Positions 1-5,570 of a stretch of DNA of 5,861 nt are shown here, in pieces; within the stretch, counting starts at the first letter, position 1; the number at the start of each line of letters is the position of its first letter. The stretch covers positions 1-5,861 of the forward strand of contig JAITFV010000318.1 of assembly GCA_031281115.1 (NCBI GenBank). Reading direction: 5' to 3'. Source of the stretch: Oscillospiraceae bacterium. GTDB lineage: Bacteria; Bacillota; Clostridia; Oscillospirales; Ruminococcaceae. The notes under the pieces were generated by a model. That model was not told where the DNA came from, made no database searches, and was given only the letters and a program-made list of their open reading frames with translations. Position numbers and translations under genes: made by a program.

Positions 1-3
1 CGA

Positions 4-36
4 AAATTTAGATTGGATTCATTCCAATCTGAATTT
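4..36. terminator. AT-rich hairpin, possible terminator of an upstream gene
   Basis: Bases 4-17 and 23-36 form a 14-bp stem with one T-G wobble pair (T9 with G31) around a 5-base loop (TTCAT). The stem is too long to be chance in so short a space. The sequence after the right arm is AT-rich but has no clean T tract, so it is not a textbook intrinsic terminator. It lies before the first gene, where the end of a preceding operon would be expected. It could instead be a regulatory hairpin or the core of a dispersed palindromic repeat. The neighbouring upstream gene is outside the window, so these cannot be separated. Confidence 0.4.
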
Positions 37-38
37 AA

Positions 39-52
39 CTAATTATAATTAG
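39..52. promoter_or_regulatory. 14-bp perfect palindrome containing TATAAT
   Basis: CTAATTATAATTAG is its own reverse complement and holds a perfect -10 hexamer (TATAAT, 44-49). No good -35 box sits 16-18 bases upstream; TTCCAA at 22-27 matches TTGACA at only three positions and lies inside the hairpin. A start point about 7 bases after this -10 would fall within the Shine-Dalgarno site AAGGAG (53-58), leaving too short a leader. The palindrome may therefore be an operator-like site or simply AT-rich sequence rather than the promoter. Treat the promoter reading as weak. Confidence 0.2.
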
Positions 53-67
53 AAGGAGCACAGTATT

Positions 68-1144
68 ATGTCTTCAGAGAAAAAAGCAAGCCCGGTTGCT
101 TACGTCCTTTTGTTCCTCGGAACAGCAGTTACAGGTGCCGTATTAAGTTTTATTTACCTTTGGATTAACGGCTTGAAAATCCTGCCGATTGACTGGTTAT
201 ATGTTCTTTTAGCTGTTGCAGTTGGTGCGGTTATGGGTTTTGTGTCAACAAAAATTGTAAAGCTTTTCAAGATTAAGTCGCTTGTGCCGGCGGTCGCTGT
301 GGTTGTGCTGGGCTGCCTTGCTTTTACGTATTTTAAATGGGCTTTGTACGTGGCAACAGATGCGAGGAATGAGCTGGGCGGATTAAACGAAGAAGAAAAA
401 TACATATACACAATATGGTTTGAAATTTTGAGCAACGAGTTTACTAACGAGGAAGGCATTATTTACTCCAATTTAGAAGAAATAATCGAGGATATGCAGA
501 ATTTTTCAGCTTATGATTACGGAATACTTGATAATGATTTTATCTGGTGGCTTTGGGGTGAGGACCCCGCTGCCTTTAATAGCCGTGAAATCAGGTACCT
601 GCAAGGTATATCGTACTATGAGATGATGGAATTTGACGTTGACTTCGGCACAAGTCCGAGAATCGCCGCAAATGAAATAAGAGAAATTATCGGCAGTTCG
701 GGTTTTGTTTATATCAGGCATTATAGTGAACATAACGAAACTCCCACTGTTATCCACTATGCTACAAGACCGGCTGAATTAATTGATGCGATTATACGTA
801 TAAACGGCGAGGGTCGCTGGACTTGGGATGATAATCAAGTAACCGGCGTTCTCCTCTGGCTTGTTTGGTTTGCTGAGTTTTTGATTATCTGTGGTTACGC
901 CGTCATTGCGGCACCTAAGGCAATCATCAAATCCCTTAACGAGCCGGATGTTCCCGTAACATATGATTATTCAAACAATCAGGATAATTCTTCACCCGTT
1001 ACAAGTGACGCGCCGAGCGCTGACAGCGGTTGGGCTAATGACGGCTTCGGCAGTGCGGCGGAATCACAGCAAAACCAAACCGAGGAATTTGACGAACAGG
1101 GCAGACCCGTAGCCCAAGCTGACGAATTCGGGAGAATATCATGA
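68..1144 (+). CDS. Unrecognised membrane protein with four helices and an extracytoplasmic domain
   Basis: This 358-residue protein matches no family I can name. The ATG at 68 follows AAGGAG at 53-58 with a 9-base spacing, so the start is well supported. Hydrophobic segments lie at about residues 10-32, 40-62, 71-95 and 260-284. The lysines before helix 1 and in the loop after helix 2 (KIVKLFKIK) favour a cytoplasmic N-terminus. That places residues 96-259 outside the cell and the C-tail, 285-358, inside. The outer part is acidic and aromatic-rich (IWWLWGEDP, WTWDDN) and has no cysteine pair or recognised catalytic motif. The tail is low complexity, rich in Asn, Ser, Asp and Gln, and probably disordered. 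The gene heads the operon and overlaps the next one by four bases (ATGA), which suggests translational coupling. A transport, sensing or envelope role is possible, but nothing in the sequence selects one. Confidence 0.88.
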   Translation: MSSEKKASPVAYVLLFLGTAVTGAVLSFIYLWINGLKILPIDWLYVLLAVAVGAVMGFVSTKIVKLFKIKSLVPAVAVVVLGCLAFTYFKWALYVATDARNELGGLNEEEKYIYTIWFEILSNEFTNEEGIIYSNLEEIIEDMQNFSAYDYGILDNDFIWWLWGEDPAAFNSREIRYLQGISYYEMMEFDVDFGTSPRIAANEIREIIGSSGFVYIRHYSEHNETPTVIHYATRPAELIDAIIRINGEGRWTWDDNQVTGVLLWLVWFAEFLIICGYAVIAAPKAIIKSLNEPDVPVTYDYSNNQDNSSPVTSDAPSADSGWANDGFGSAAESQQNQTEEFDEQGRPVAQADEFGRIS

Positions 1145-1683
1145 TTTATGTATTATTGGCTAATGGTTTTGAGGAAATCGAAGCTCTTGCTCCCGTGGAT
1201 TTGCTGCGCAGGGCAGAGAAGCAGGTCTTGATTGCAGGAGTTGGCGGCAAGGAAATTTCAAGCACACGCGGAGTCAAAATCATTACGGATATTGAGGTTT
1301 CCGAAATAGAACTAAGTGAAAACCTCGAAATGATTGTACTGCCGGGCGGTCTGCCGGGCAAAGACAACCTTGAAACTTCGGAAAAGGTTATAGAAGCTAT
1401 TAAATATTGCGCGGGAAATAATGTTTTTATAGCTTCTATTTGCGCAGCGCCGTCGATAATAGGAAAAATGGGTTTGCTTAGTGGTAAGCGCGCAACTTGT
1501 TATAACGGTTTTGAAAAGTTTCTTGAAGGTGCGGAGATTCTTGATGATGCAGTCGTTGCAGACGGTAAATTTATAACCGGAAAAGGTGCAGGCAGCTCAA
1601 TTGAGTTTGCGCTGAAGCTCGTGGAGGTTCTGTGCGGCGCAGAATCGGCAGAAAAGATGAGCAAAACACTGCAATGCAGTTGA
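1141..1683 (+). CDS. DJ-1/PfpI (ThiJ/YajL) family protein
   Basis: The 180-residue product has the usual length and order of the DJ-1 family, a cytoplasmic flavodoxin-like fold. Visible family marks are the N-terminal strand followed by FEEIEALAPVDLLRRA (about 10-25), with Glu14 where human DJ-1 has Glu18; the LPGGLPG loop (67-73); the nucleophile elbow SICAAPSIIG with Cys101 as the likely reactive cysteine; and ATCYNGFE (118-125), where most bacterial relatives read ATCYPGFE. The C-terminal TGKGAGSSIEFALKLVE matches the family's closing helix. Members have been described as chaperones, glyoxalases and protein or nucleotide deglycases, and the true activity is disputed, so only the family is claimed. 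The ATG is preceded by GGAG (1131-1134) at a 6-base spacing and overlaps the upstream stop as ATGA. The 3' end overlaps the folate gene. Confidence 0.93.
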   Translation: MIYVLLANGFEEIEALAPVDLLRRAEKQVLIAGVGGKEISSTRGVKIITDIEVSEIELSENLEMIVLPGGLPGKDNLETSEKVIEAIKYCAGNNVFIASICAAPSIIGKMGLLSGKRATCYNGFEKFLEGAEILDDAVVADGKFITGKGAGSSIEFALKLVEVLCGAESAEKMSKTLQCS

Positions 1684-2222
1684 ATAAAGCCGAATTAAGA
1701 CAGAGGTTGCTGCAAAACCGCAAGCCTTGCCCTAAAAAAGATTCTTTAATCTTGAAAAATCTGCTTTCCCTGAAAGAATTCAAGGAGGCAGATTTGCTCT
1801 TGACTTATATTTCTACGGAAAATGAAATTGACACATGTGCTCTTATTAACGCTTGTTTTGAGCGCGGAAAGAAAGTCGCTGTACCTTTGTGTGGCGTTCA
1901 TGGCATGACGTTTTGTGAAATTGGTAGCTTTTCGGACACAGAGGTGGGGAAATTTGGAATTCGCGAACCGCTTAAATCTTGTAAAAAAGTGCAAATTAGT
2001 AACAGTGCATTTTATCTTTGCGTAATACCGGCTTTGGCTTGCAATGAAAAAGGTTTTCGCATTGGCTACGGTAAGGGGTATTACGACCGCTTTTTAGCTG
2101 ATTATAAAGGGAAAAGCGCAGTTTTATGCTACTCTGAAAATATCATGGAGTTTCCTGCAGAAGCGCATGACCGCGCAGCTGATATAATTATTACGGAGGG
2201 AGGGATTGTTTATGGAAGATAA
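1674..2222 (+). CDS. fau: 5-formyltetrahydrofolate cyclo-ligase (MTHFS)
   Basis: This enzyme uses ATP to convert 5-formyltetrahydrofolate into 5,10-methenyltetrahydrofolate, returning a stored folate to one-carbon metabolism in the cytoplasm. From ATG 1674 it has 182 residues, typical of the family. Diagnostic parts are the N-terminal KAELRQRLL, the strand and turn TYISTENEIDT (44-54), GKFGIREPL (92-100), and the nucleotide-binding signature FRIGYGKGYYDRF (128-140) preceded by IPALACNEKG. It ends in HDRAADIIITEGG as relatives do. The start is uncertain. ATG 1674 fits the family N-terminus but has only a weak purine stretch upstream. GTG 1632 follows GGAGG (1623-1627) at a short 4-base spacing and would add 14 residues (MRRRIGRK...) not expected in the family. 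With ATG 1674 the gene overlaps the DJ-1 gene by 10 bases; it overlaps mltG by 11. The Bacillus counterpart is yqgN. Confidence 0.93.
   Translation: MQLNKAELRQRLLQNRKPCPKKDSLILKNLLSLKEFKEADLLLTYISTENEIDTCALINACFERGKKVAVPLCGVHGMTFCEIGSFSDTEVGKFGIREPLKSCKKVQISNSAFYLCVIPALACNEKGFRIGYGKGYYDRFLADYKGKSAVLCYSENIMEFPAEAHDRAADIIITEGGIVYGR
2195..2204 (+). promoter_or_regulatory. Strong ribosome binding site that fixes the mltG start
   Basis: GGAGGGAGGG lies inside the last codons of the cyclo-ligase gene and ends 7 bases before ATG 2212. The in-frame TTG at 2206 is only one base from the site and cannot be served by it, so ATG 2212 is the better start. The site being inside the preceding gene ties translation of mltG to that gene. 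Confidence 0.75.
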
Positions 2223-3729
2223 GACCGGTGTATTCGCGCTGGCTGAAGCTATAAAAGAGCGCGAAGCCATGCGGGACAGGCGCGAAGAGGACGCGCTCGC
2301 TTCCATATTCTCAAGAAGAGGAACAACCGCTCTTCCTCCTTTAGAGAGCAATCCCGAGCATGAAAAAACTGCTGTCCTTGACAGAGTTAAGGAAGAAAAA
2401 CCTATTGAACTGCCTGAACCTCCGCCCGAAGAAGAGGCTGAAGATGACGAACCCTTTTTCATTGAGAACGCATCTTTAAAAAGAGCAAGAAAAAGACGCA
2501 GAAAAGAGCAGCAGCGTGAACGGCAAATCAGGCAGCTGAAAGCGCGGCAGGGTCAGAAAACCTTTATATATATTTTTGTTGGTATTCTGTTAGTTATTTT
2601 GATTGTTTCATTGTCTTCATTTTTTGCGTATCATATAGTGCATTTTTCGCTTGATTTTACCGGTATAACAAGGAATGAAGTCGGTGCGGAAGTTGAGATT
2701 CCCCCGAATTCAACAACAGAAGAAATCGCTGAAATCCTGTACAGCAAAGGCATTATAAGCCAACCTGCGTTCTTTGTGACATACTCGCAGCTGTCCGGTC
2801 ACGACGGAAAATACCTTGATGGGATTTTTTACCTTGAATCTTCTATGACCTACAGCACAATTGTCAGAACGCTTCAATCAATCGTGAGAACCCGCGAAAC
2901 AGTGCGCGTGGTGATTCCGGAGGGCTTTACAGCGCAGGAAATCGGGCTTCTGCTTGAGGAAAACTTTGTTTGCATTGCCACGGATTTTGAAGAGTTTTAT
3001 ACAGAAAAGCAAAATGTATTCAGCTTTGAGCGGAGGGTAATCGAAAGCTCTATGAAATTCCATCAGCTTGAAGGTTATCTTTTCCCCGACACATACGACT
3101 TTTTTGTGATTAACGCGCTGCGCGACGGAGTTGACATTGATTTTATAAATGAGAGCGACAGGGAATTAATCAGAGATGCCGCAAGAACAGCTGCAAACAG
3201 GCTTTTTAACAACTTTAATTCAACTGTTACCCCCGAGCTGTACAAAACTATGTATGAGCAGAATTATTCGCTTGATGAGCTTATCACGCTTGCTTCAATG
3301 GTGCAGGCGGAAGCGGATAACCCCGCTGATATGCGGCTTGTGGCTTCGGTCTTTATAAACAGGCTGAACAGCGAGGATTTCCCGCTTTTACAATCAGACC
3401 CGACAACGTATTACGTCCGTGATTTTATTCTTCCCCGGCTTTCACCGAGCGAAATCCCGCGTTATCAAGCGTTGATGGACGCTTACGACACCTATATCAC
3501 ATACGGGCTTCCGCCGGGACCGATTAATAACCCCGGGATTGATGCGATTACGGCAGTTTTGGAAGCACCGGTCACGAGATATTATTATTTCTGCGCTAAT
3601 ATTGAAACACGCGAGGTATTCTACGCAGCGAACTTAACTGACCACGAAGCGAATTTGGCGCGGGTAGCGCAGCAGATGGCTGACGCGGCAGTAGAGCGCG
3701 CGTATGCTTTAGCGGAAGCAGCGGGGTGA
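2212..3729 (+). CDS. mltG: Endolytic murein transglycosylase MltG (YceG-like)
   Basis: MltG cuts nascent peptidoglycan glycan strands at the outer face of the membrane and is thought to set strand length or release growing chains. The 505-residue product has a long cytoplasmic head (1-116) with an acidic proline-rich part (PEPPPEEEAEDDE, about 68-80) and a Lys/Arg-rich stretch (about 88-112). One membrane helix follows (about 117-141), then the outer YceG domain. Two LysM-like units begin near VEIPPNSTTEEIAEIL (161) and VVIPEGFTAQEIGLLL (233). Core motifs are LEGYLFPDTYDF (286-297), ASMVQAEA (361-368), VASVFINRLN (377-386), LQSDPTTYY (393-401) and GLPPGPINNPG (432-442). From recalled alignment with E. 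coli MltG, catalytic Glu218 corresponds to Glu367, and the preceding conserved Glu is Gln365 here. The protein is longer than E. coli MltG (340) because of the cytoplasmic head, which is common in Firmicutes. The start follows the strong site at 2195-2204. Confidence 0.96.
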   Translation: MEDKTGVFALAEAIKEREAMRDRREEDALASIFSRRGTTALPPLESNPEHEKTAVLDRVKEEKPIELPEPPPEEEAEDDEPFFIENASLKRARKRRRKEQQRERQIRQLKARQGQKTFIYIFVGILLVILIVSLSSFFAYHIVHFSLDFTGITRNEVGAEVEIPPNSTTEEIAEILYSKGIISQPAFFVTYSQLSGHDGKYLDGIFYLESSMTYSTIVRTLQSIVRTRETVRVVIPEGFTAQEIGLLLEENFVCIATDFEEFYTEKQNVFSFERRVIESSMKFHQLEGYLFPDTYDFFVINALRDGVDIDFINESDRELIRDAARTAANRLFNNFNSTVTPELYKTMYEQNYSLDELITLASMVQAEADNPADMRLVASVFINRLNSEDFPLLQSDPTTYYVRDFILPRLSPSEIPRYQALMDAYDTYITYGLPPGPINNPGIDAITAVLEAPVTRYYYFCANIETREVFYAANLTDHEANLARVAQQMADAAVERAYALAEAAG

Positions 3730-3730
3730 C

Positions 3731-3772
3731 GGATAATTGACAGTAGATAATGTGCAATGTACAGCGCATAAT
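3731..3772. repeat. Repeat-like AT-rich spacer with hairpin abutting the U32 start codon
   Basis: The gap between mltG and the U32 gene contains near-repeated short words (ATAATTGACA, ATAATGTGCA, CAATGTACA). Bases 3747-3755 and 3764-3772 pair as an 8-of-9 stem, with one T-G wobble and one A-A mismatch, around an 8-base loop that contains the palindrome TGTACA. The right arm ends on the base before ATG 3773. From memory, AT-rich AATTGACA/CAATGTACA strings occur as dispersed intergenic repeats in clostridial genomes; a second copy is not present in this window, so the repeat label rests on that recollection. No Shine-Dalgarno site is visible here apart from GGGGTGA (3723-3729), which would serve TTG 3737 better than ATG 3773. 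Confidence 0.35.
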
Positions 3773-5038
3773 ATGCCCGAACTCCTCTCGCCCGCCGGTT
3801 CCCCCGAGAGTCTCAAAATGGCTGTTTATTACGGCGCGGATGCGGTTTATCTCGGTTGCAAGGATTTTTCAATGCGCGCAAGCCCTGAGAATTTCACGCT
3901 TGAACAGCTTCATGAAGCTGTTACTTTTGCGCACGAACACAGCGTAAAGGTATATCTCACCTGCAATATAATTCCCACGAACGAGGAGGCACAGCGCTTC
4001 CCGGCGTTTATTGCAAAAGCAGAAAAGACAGGAATTGACGCTGTTATTGTTGCTGATATCGGTATGCTTGAAGCTGTGAAGCTTCACGCGCCGTCTTTGA
4101 ATATTCATATCTCAACACAGGCAGGTGTTACGAATTACGCCGCCGCGAACGTTTTTCACAAGCTTGGCGCAAAACGCATAATTCTTGCTCGTGAAACTTC
4201 TTTAGAAGAAATTGCGCAAATCCGTGCAAAAACGCCGCCGGAGCTTGAACTCGAAGCTTTTGTACACGGCGCGATGTGCGTTTCTTTTTCAGGGCGGTGT
4301 CTGCTGTCGCAATATTTGGTGAACCGCGATGCCAACCGCGGCGAGTGCGCGCAACCCTGCCGCTGGGGTTATTATCTCGTGGAAGAAAAACGCCCGGGGC
4401 AATTTTTTAAAATAGAAGAAAATGCAGAATACGGCGATTCTTCCGCACAGCAAAAGAGCACGTACATTTTAAACGCCAAGGATTTATGCATGATTGAGCA
4501 TTTGGATGCAATGAAGCAGGCGGGGATTTCCTCGTTTAAAATCGAGGGCAGAGCGAAATCCGCTTATTACACGGCTGTAATTACAAGCGCTTACCGCGCC
4601 GCGCTTGACGCGCTCGGCAGGGGAGAGGCTGTCCCCGATTGGGTTTTGCGGGAGGTTTTCACCGTCAGCCACCGCGAATACTGCACGGGATTTTACCTCG
4701 GAAGCGAGAATGCGGCGCAATTTTACGAGGACAGCGGGTATGCTCGCGAGTATGATTTTATCGGGGTTGTGAATGGTTTTAAAAATGGCATTGCGGAAAT
4801 AACACAGCGGAATTATTTTTGTATTAATGATGAGATTGAAATTCTCACGCCTCGTGAAAAGCCTCAGATACTACCAATAAAATCCATCAGAAACGAAAAA
4901 AACGAGCCTGTCGAAATCGCGAATAAAGCGACCGAAAGGCTGTTTGTTGATGTAGGGTGCGATGCCGACATCGCACCGTTGAAACCGAAACCGTTTTCGA
5001 TTTTGAGGAAGAAGATTACAACCGATTCATATCCGTAA
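3773..5038 (+). CDS. trhP: U32-family protein, probable tRNA uridine-34 hydroxylase TrhP
   Basis: U32 proteins were named peptidases, but the characterised bacterial members are iron-sulfur, prephenate-dependent hydroxylases. TrhP makes 5-hydroxyuridine at tRNA position 34; RlhA acts on 23S rRNA. From ATG 3773 there are 421 residues, close to Bacillus YrrO. The N-terminus MPELLSPAGSPESL and GADAVYLG are typical, and the U32 signature spans about 161-179 (EAFVHGAMC...GRCLLS). Cysteines 169, 176, 192 or 196, and 239 (in NAKDLCMI) are the likely 4Fe-4S ligands. SSFKIEGRAKSAYYTA precedes a C-terminal beta domain (NDEIEIL) ending in PFSILRKK, which favours the TrhP/YrrO branch. Assignment of the substrate is inference from branch features and from the mltG neighbourhood. 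TTG 3737 is an alternative start with 12 extra residues and a better-placed GGTGA, but the family N-terminus supports ATG 3773. Residues around VGCDADIA near the end are encoded by a perfect hairpin and may be an insertion. Confidence 0.9.
   Translation: MPELLSPAGSPESLKMAVYYGADAVYLGCKDFSMRASPENFTLEQLHEAVTFAHEHSVKVYLTCNIIPTNEEAQRFPAFIAKAEKTGIDAVIVADIGMLEAVKLHAPSLNIHISTQAGVTNYAAANVFHKLGAKRIILARETSLEEIAQIRAKTPPELELEAFVHGAMCVSFSGRCLLSQYLVNRDANRGECAQPCRWGYYLVEEKRPGQFFKIEENAEYGDSSAQQKSTYILNAKDLCMIEHLDAMKQAGISSFKIEGRAKSAYYTAVITSAYRAALDALGRGEAVPDWVLREVFTVSHREYCTGFYLGSENAAQFYEDSGYAREYDFIGVVNGFKNGIAEITQRNYFCINDEIEILTPREKPQILPIKSIRNEKNEPVEIANKATERLFVDVGCDADIAPLKPKPFSILRKKITTDSYP
4956..4977. repeat. Perfect GC-rich hairpin inside the 3' end of the U32 gene
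   Basis: GGTGCGATG (4956-4964) and CATCGCACC (4969-4977) form a perfect 9-bp stem with a CCGA loop. It encodes part of the VGCDADIAP segment about 60 bases before the stop. It has no T tract on either strand, so it is not a standard intrinsic terminator. It also lies 38 bases beyond the end of the convergent DUF4364 gene, so it would be transcribed from both sides. Short GTAGGG-led palindromes resemble small mobile palindromic repeats known in some gut Clostridia, but that link is from memory and only one copy is present here. Confidence 0.6.
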
Positions 5039-5570
5039 TAAACATCGTCATGATTTTCCGTACGATGTCGAGCGGTCTTTCCAAAAACCTGCGCTCTATA
5101 TCCCGCGCGCCTTCCTCGGAGGGCGCGTATAAATTTATTTCCATTATATCCGGCCCGCCAAGCTCATTAAGAAAGCGAATATTAAAATTATAACCTTTTC
5201 CGCCGTTTTCACGTTTCTGCACTTTCCAGCTTACAGTCTTGCGAAGCTCGGCCTCTGCGAGGATTTTTTTCCCCTCGCGCATAGAATTTTCACGCACAGA
5301 CAAAGGCACAGAACCCGCCTCAGCCGCGATTGTGCGTCCGTTGTCGTTGATTTCGTAAAACCTTTCGTCTTTTCTCTCTACGAAGTCAGCGAGCTTTTTA
5401 TTTTCCAAAACCCCGAAAGCTTCGGTCAAATCGAAATGATTTACAACTTCATCAAGCGTAAGTATTTTTGTAAGCTGATACTCGGTCAGCGGGCCGAACT
5501 CGTTCAGTAAATAGCAAATAAGCACAGTAATTTTAAAGGAATCGGTGAGTTTTATTTGCGGTTTTTCCAT
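5016..5570 (-). CDS. DUF4364 family protein, winged-helix type
   Basis: The 184-residue product resembles the DUF4364 family, found mainly in Clostridia and of unknown function. The N-terminal half reads as a winged helix: SFKITVLICYLLNEFG (about 10-25), then LTEYQLTKIL as a likely helix before the recognition region, then VLENKKLADFVERKDERFYEINDNGRTIA (about 55-83), a helix and beta wing as in PadR/MarR-like regulators. The C-terminal part (about 120-180) has the family's beta strands (YNFNIRFLNE, IMEINLYAPSEEGA) and a closing helix with FLERPLDIVRKIM. No catalytic or ligand motif is visible. A DNA-binding or regulatory role is inferred from the fold only. The ATG is coupled to the upstream lysine-rich gene by a TAATG overlap, and only a weak GAAGTGA precedes it. 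Its last 23 coding bases overlap the end of the convergent U32 gene. Confidence 0.85.
   Translation of the reverse strand: MEKPQIKLTDSFKITVLICYLLNEFGPLTEYQLTKILTLDEVVNHFDLTEAFGVLENKKLADFVERKDERFYEINDNGRTIAAEAGSVPLSVRENSMREGKKILAEAELRKTVSWKVQKRENGGKGYNFNIRFLNELGGPDIMEINLYAPSEEGARDIERRFLERPLDIVRKIMTMFITDMNRL

Noticed and set aside
44..49. TATAAT as the -10 box of the operon promoter
   Set aside because: There is no acceptable -35 box and the implied start point would fall in the Shine-Dalgarno site; kept only as a low-confidence palindrome.
1345..1365. Direct repeat CTGCCGGGC separated by three bases
   Set aside because: It encodes the conserved LPGGLPG loop of the DJ-1 family, so the repeat follows from the protein sequence.
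1632..1673. N-terminal extension of the cyclo-ligase from GTG 1632
   Set aside because: GGAGG lies upstream, but the spacing is only 4 bases and the added arginine-rich residues do not fit the family N-terminus; ATG 1674 is preferred, though not proven.
3869..4108. Open frames opposite or inside the trhP and mltG genes, such as 3869-4108 minus and 3176-3358 plus
   Set aside because: They lack ribosome sites and recognisable protein features and lie wholly inside well-supported genes in other frames.
5104..5127. CGCGCC...GGGCGCG inverted repeat in the DUF4364 gene
   Set aside because: It is only six or seven pairs, lacks a T tract and is explained by Gly, Ala and Arg codons.
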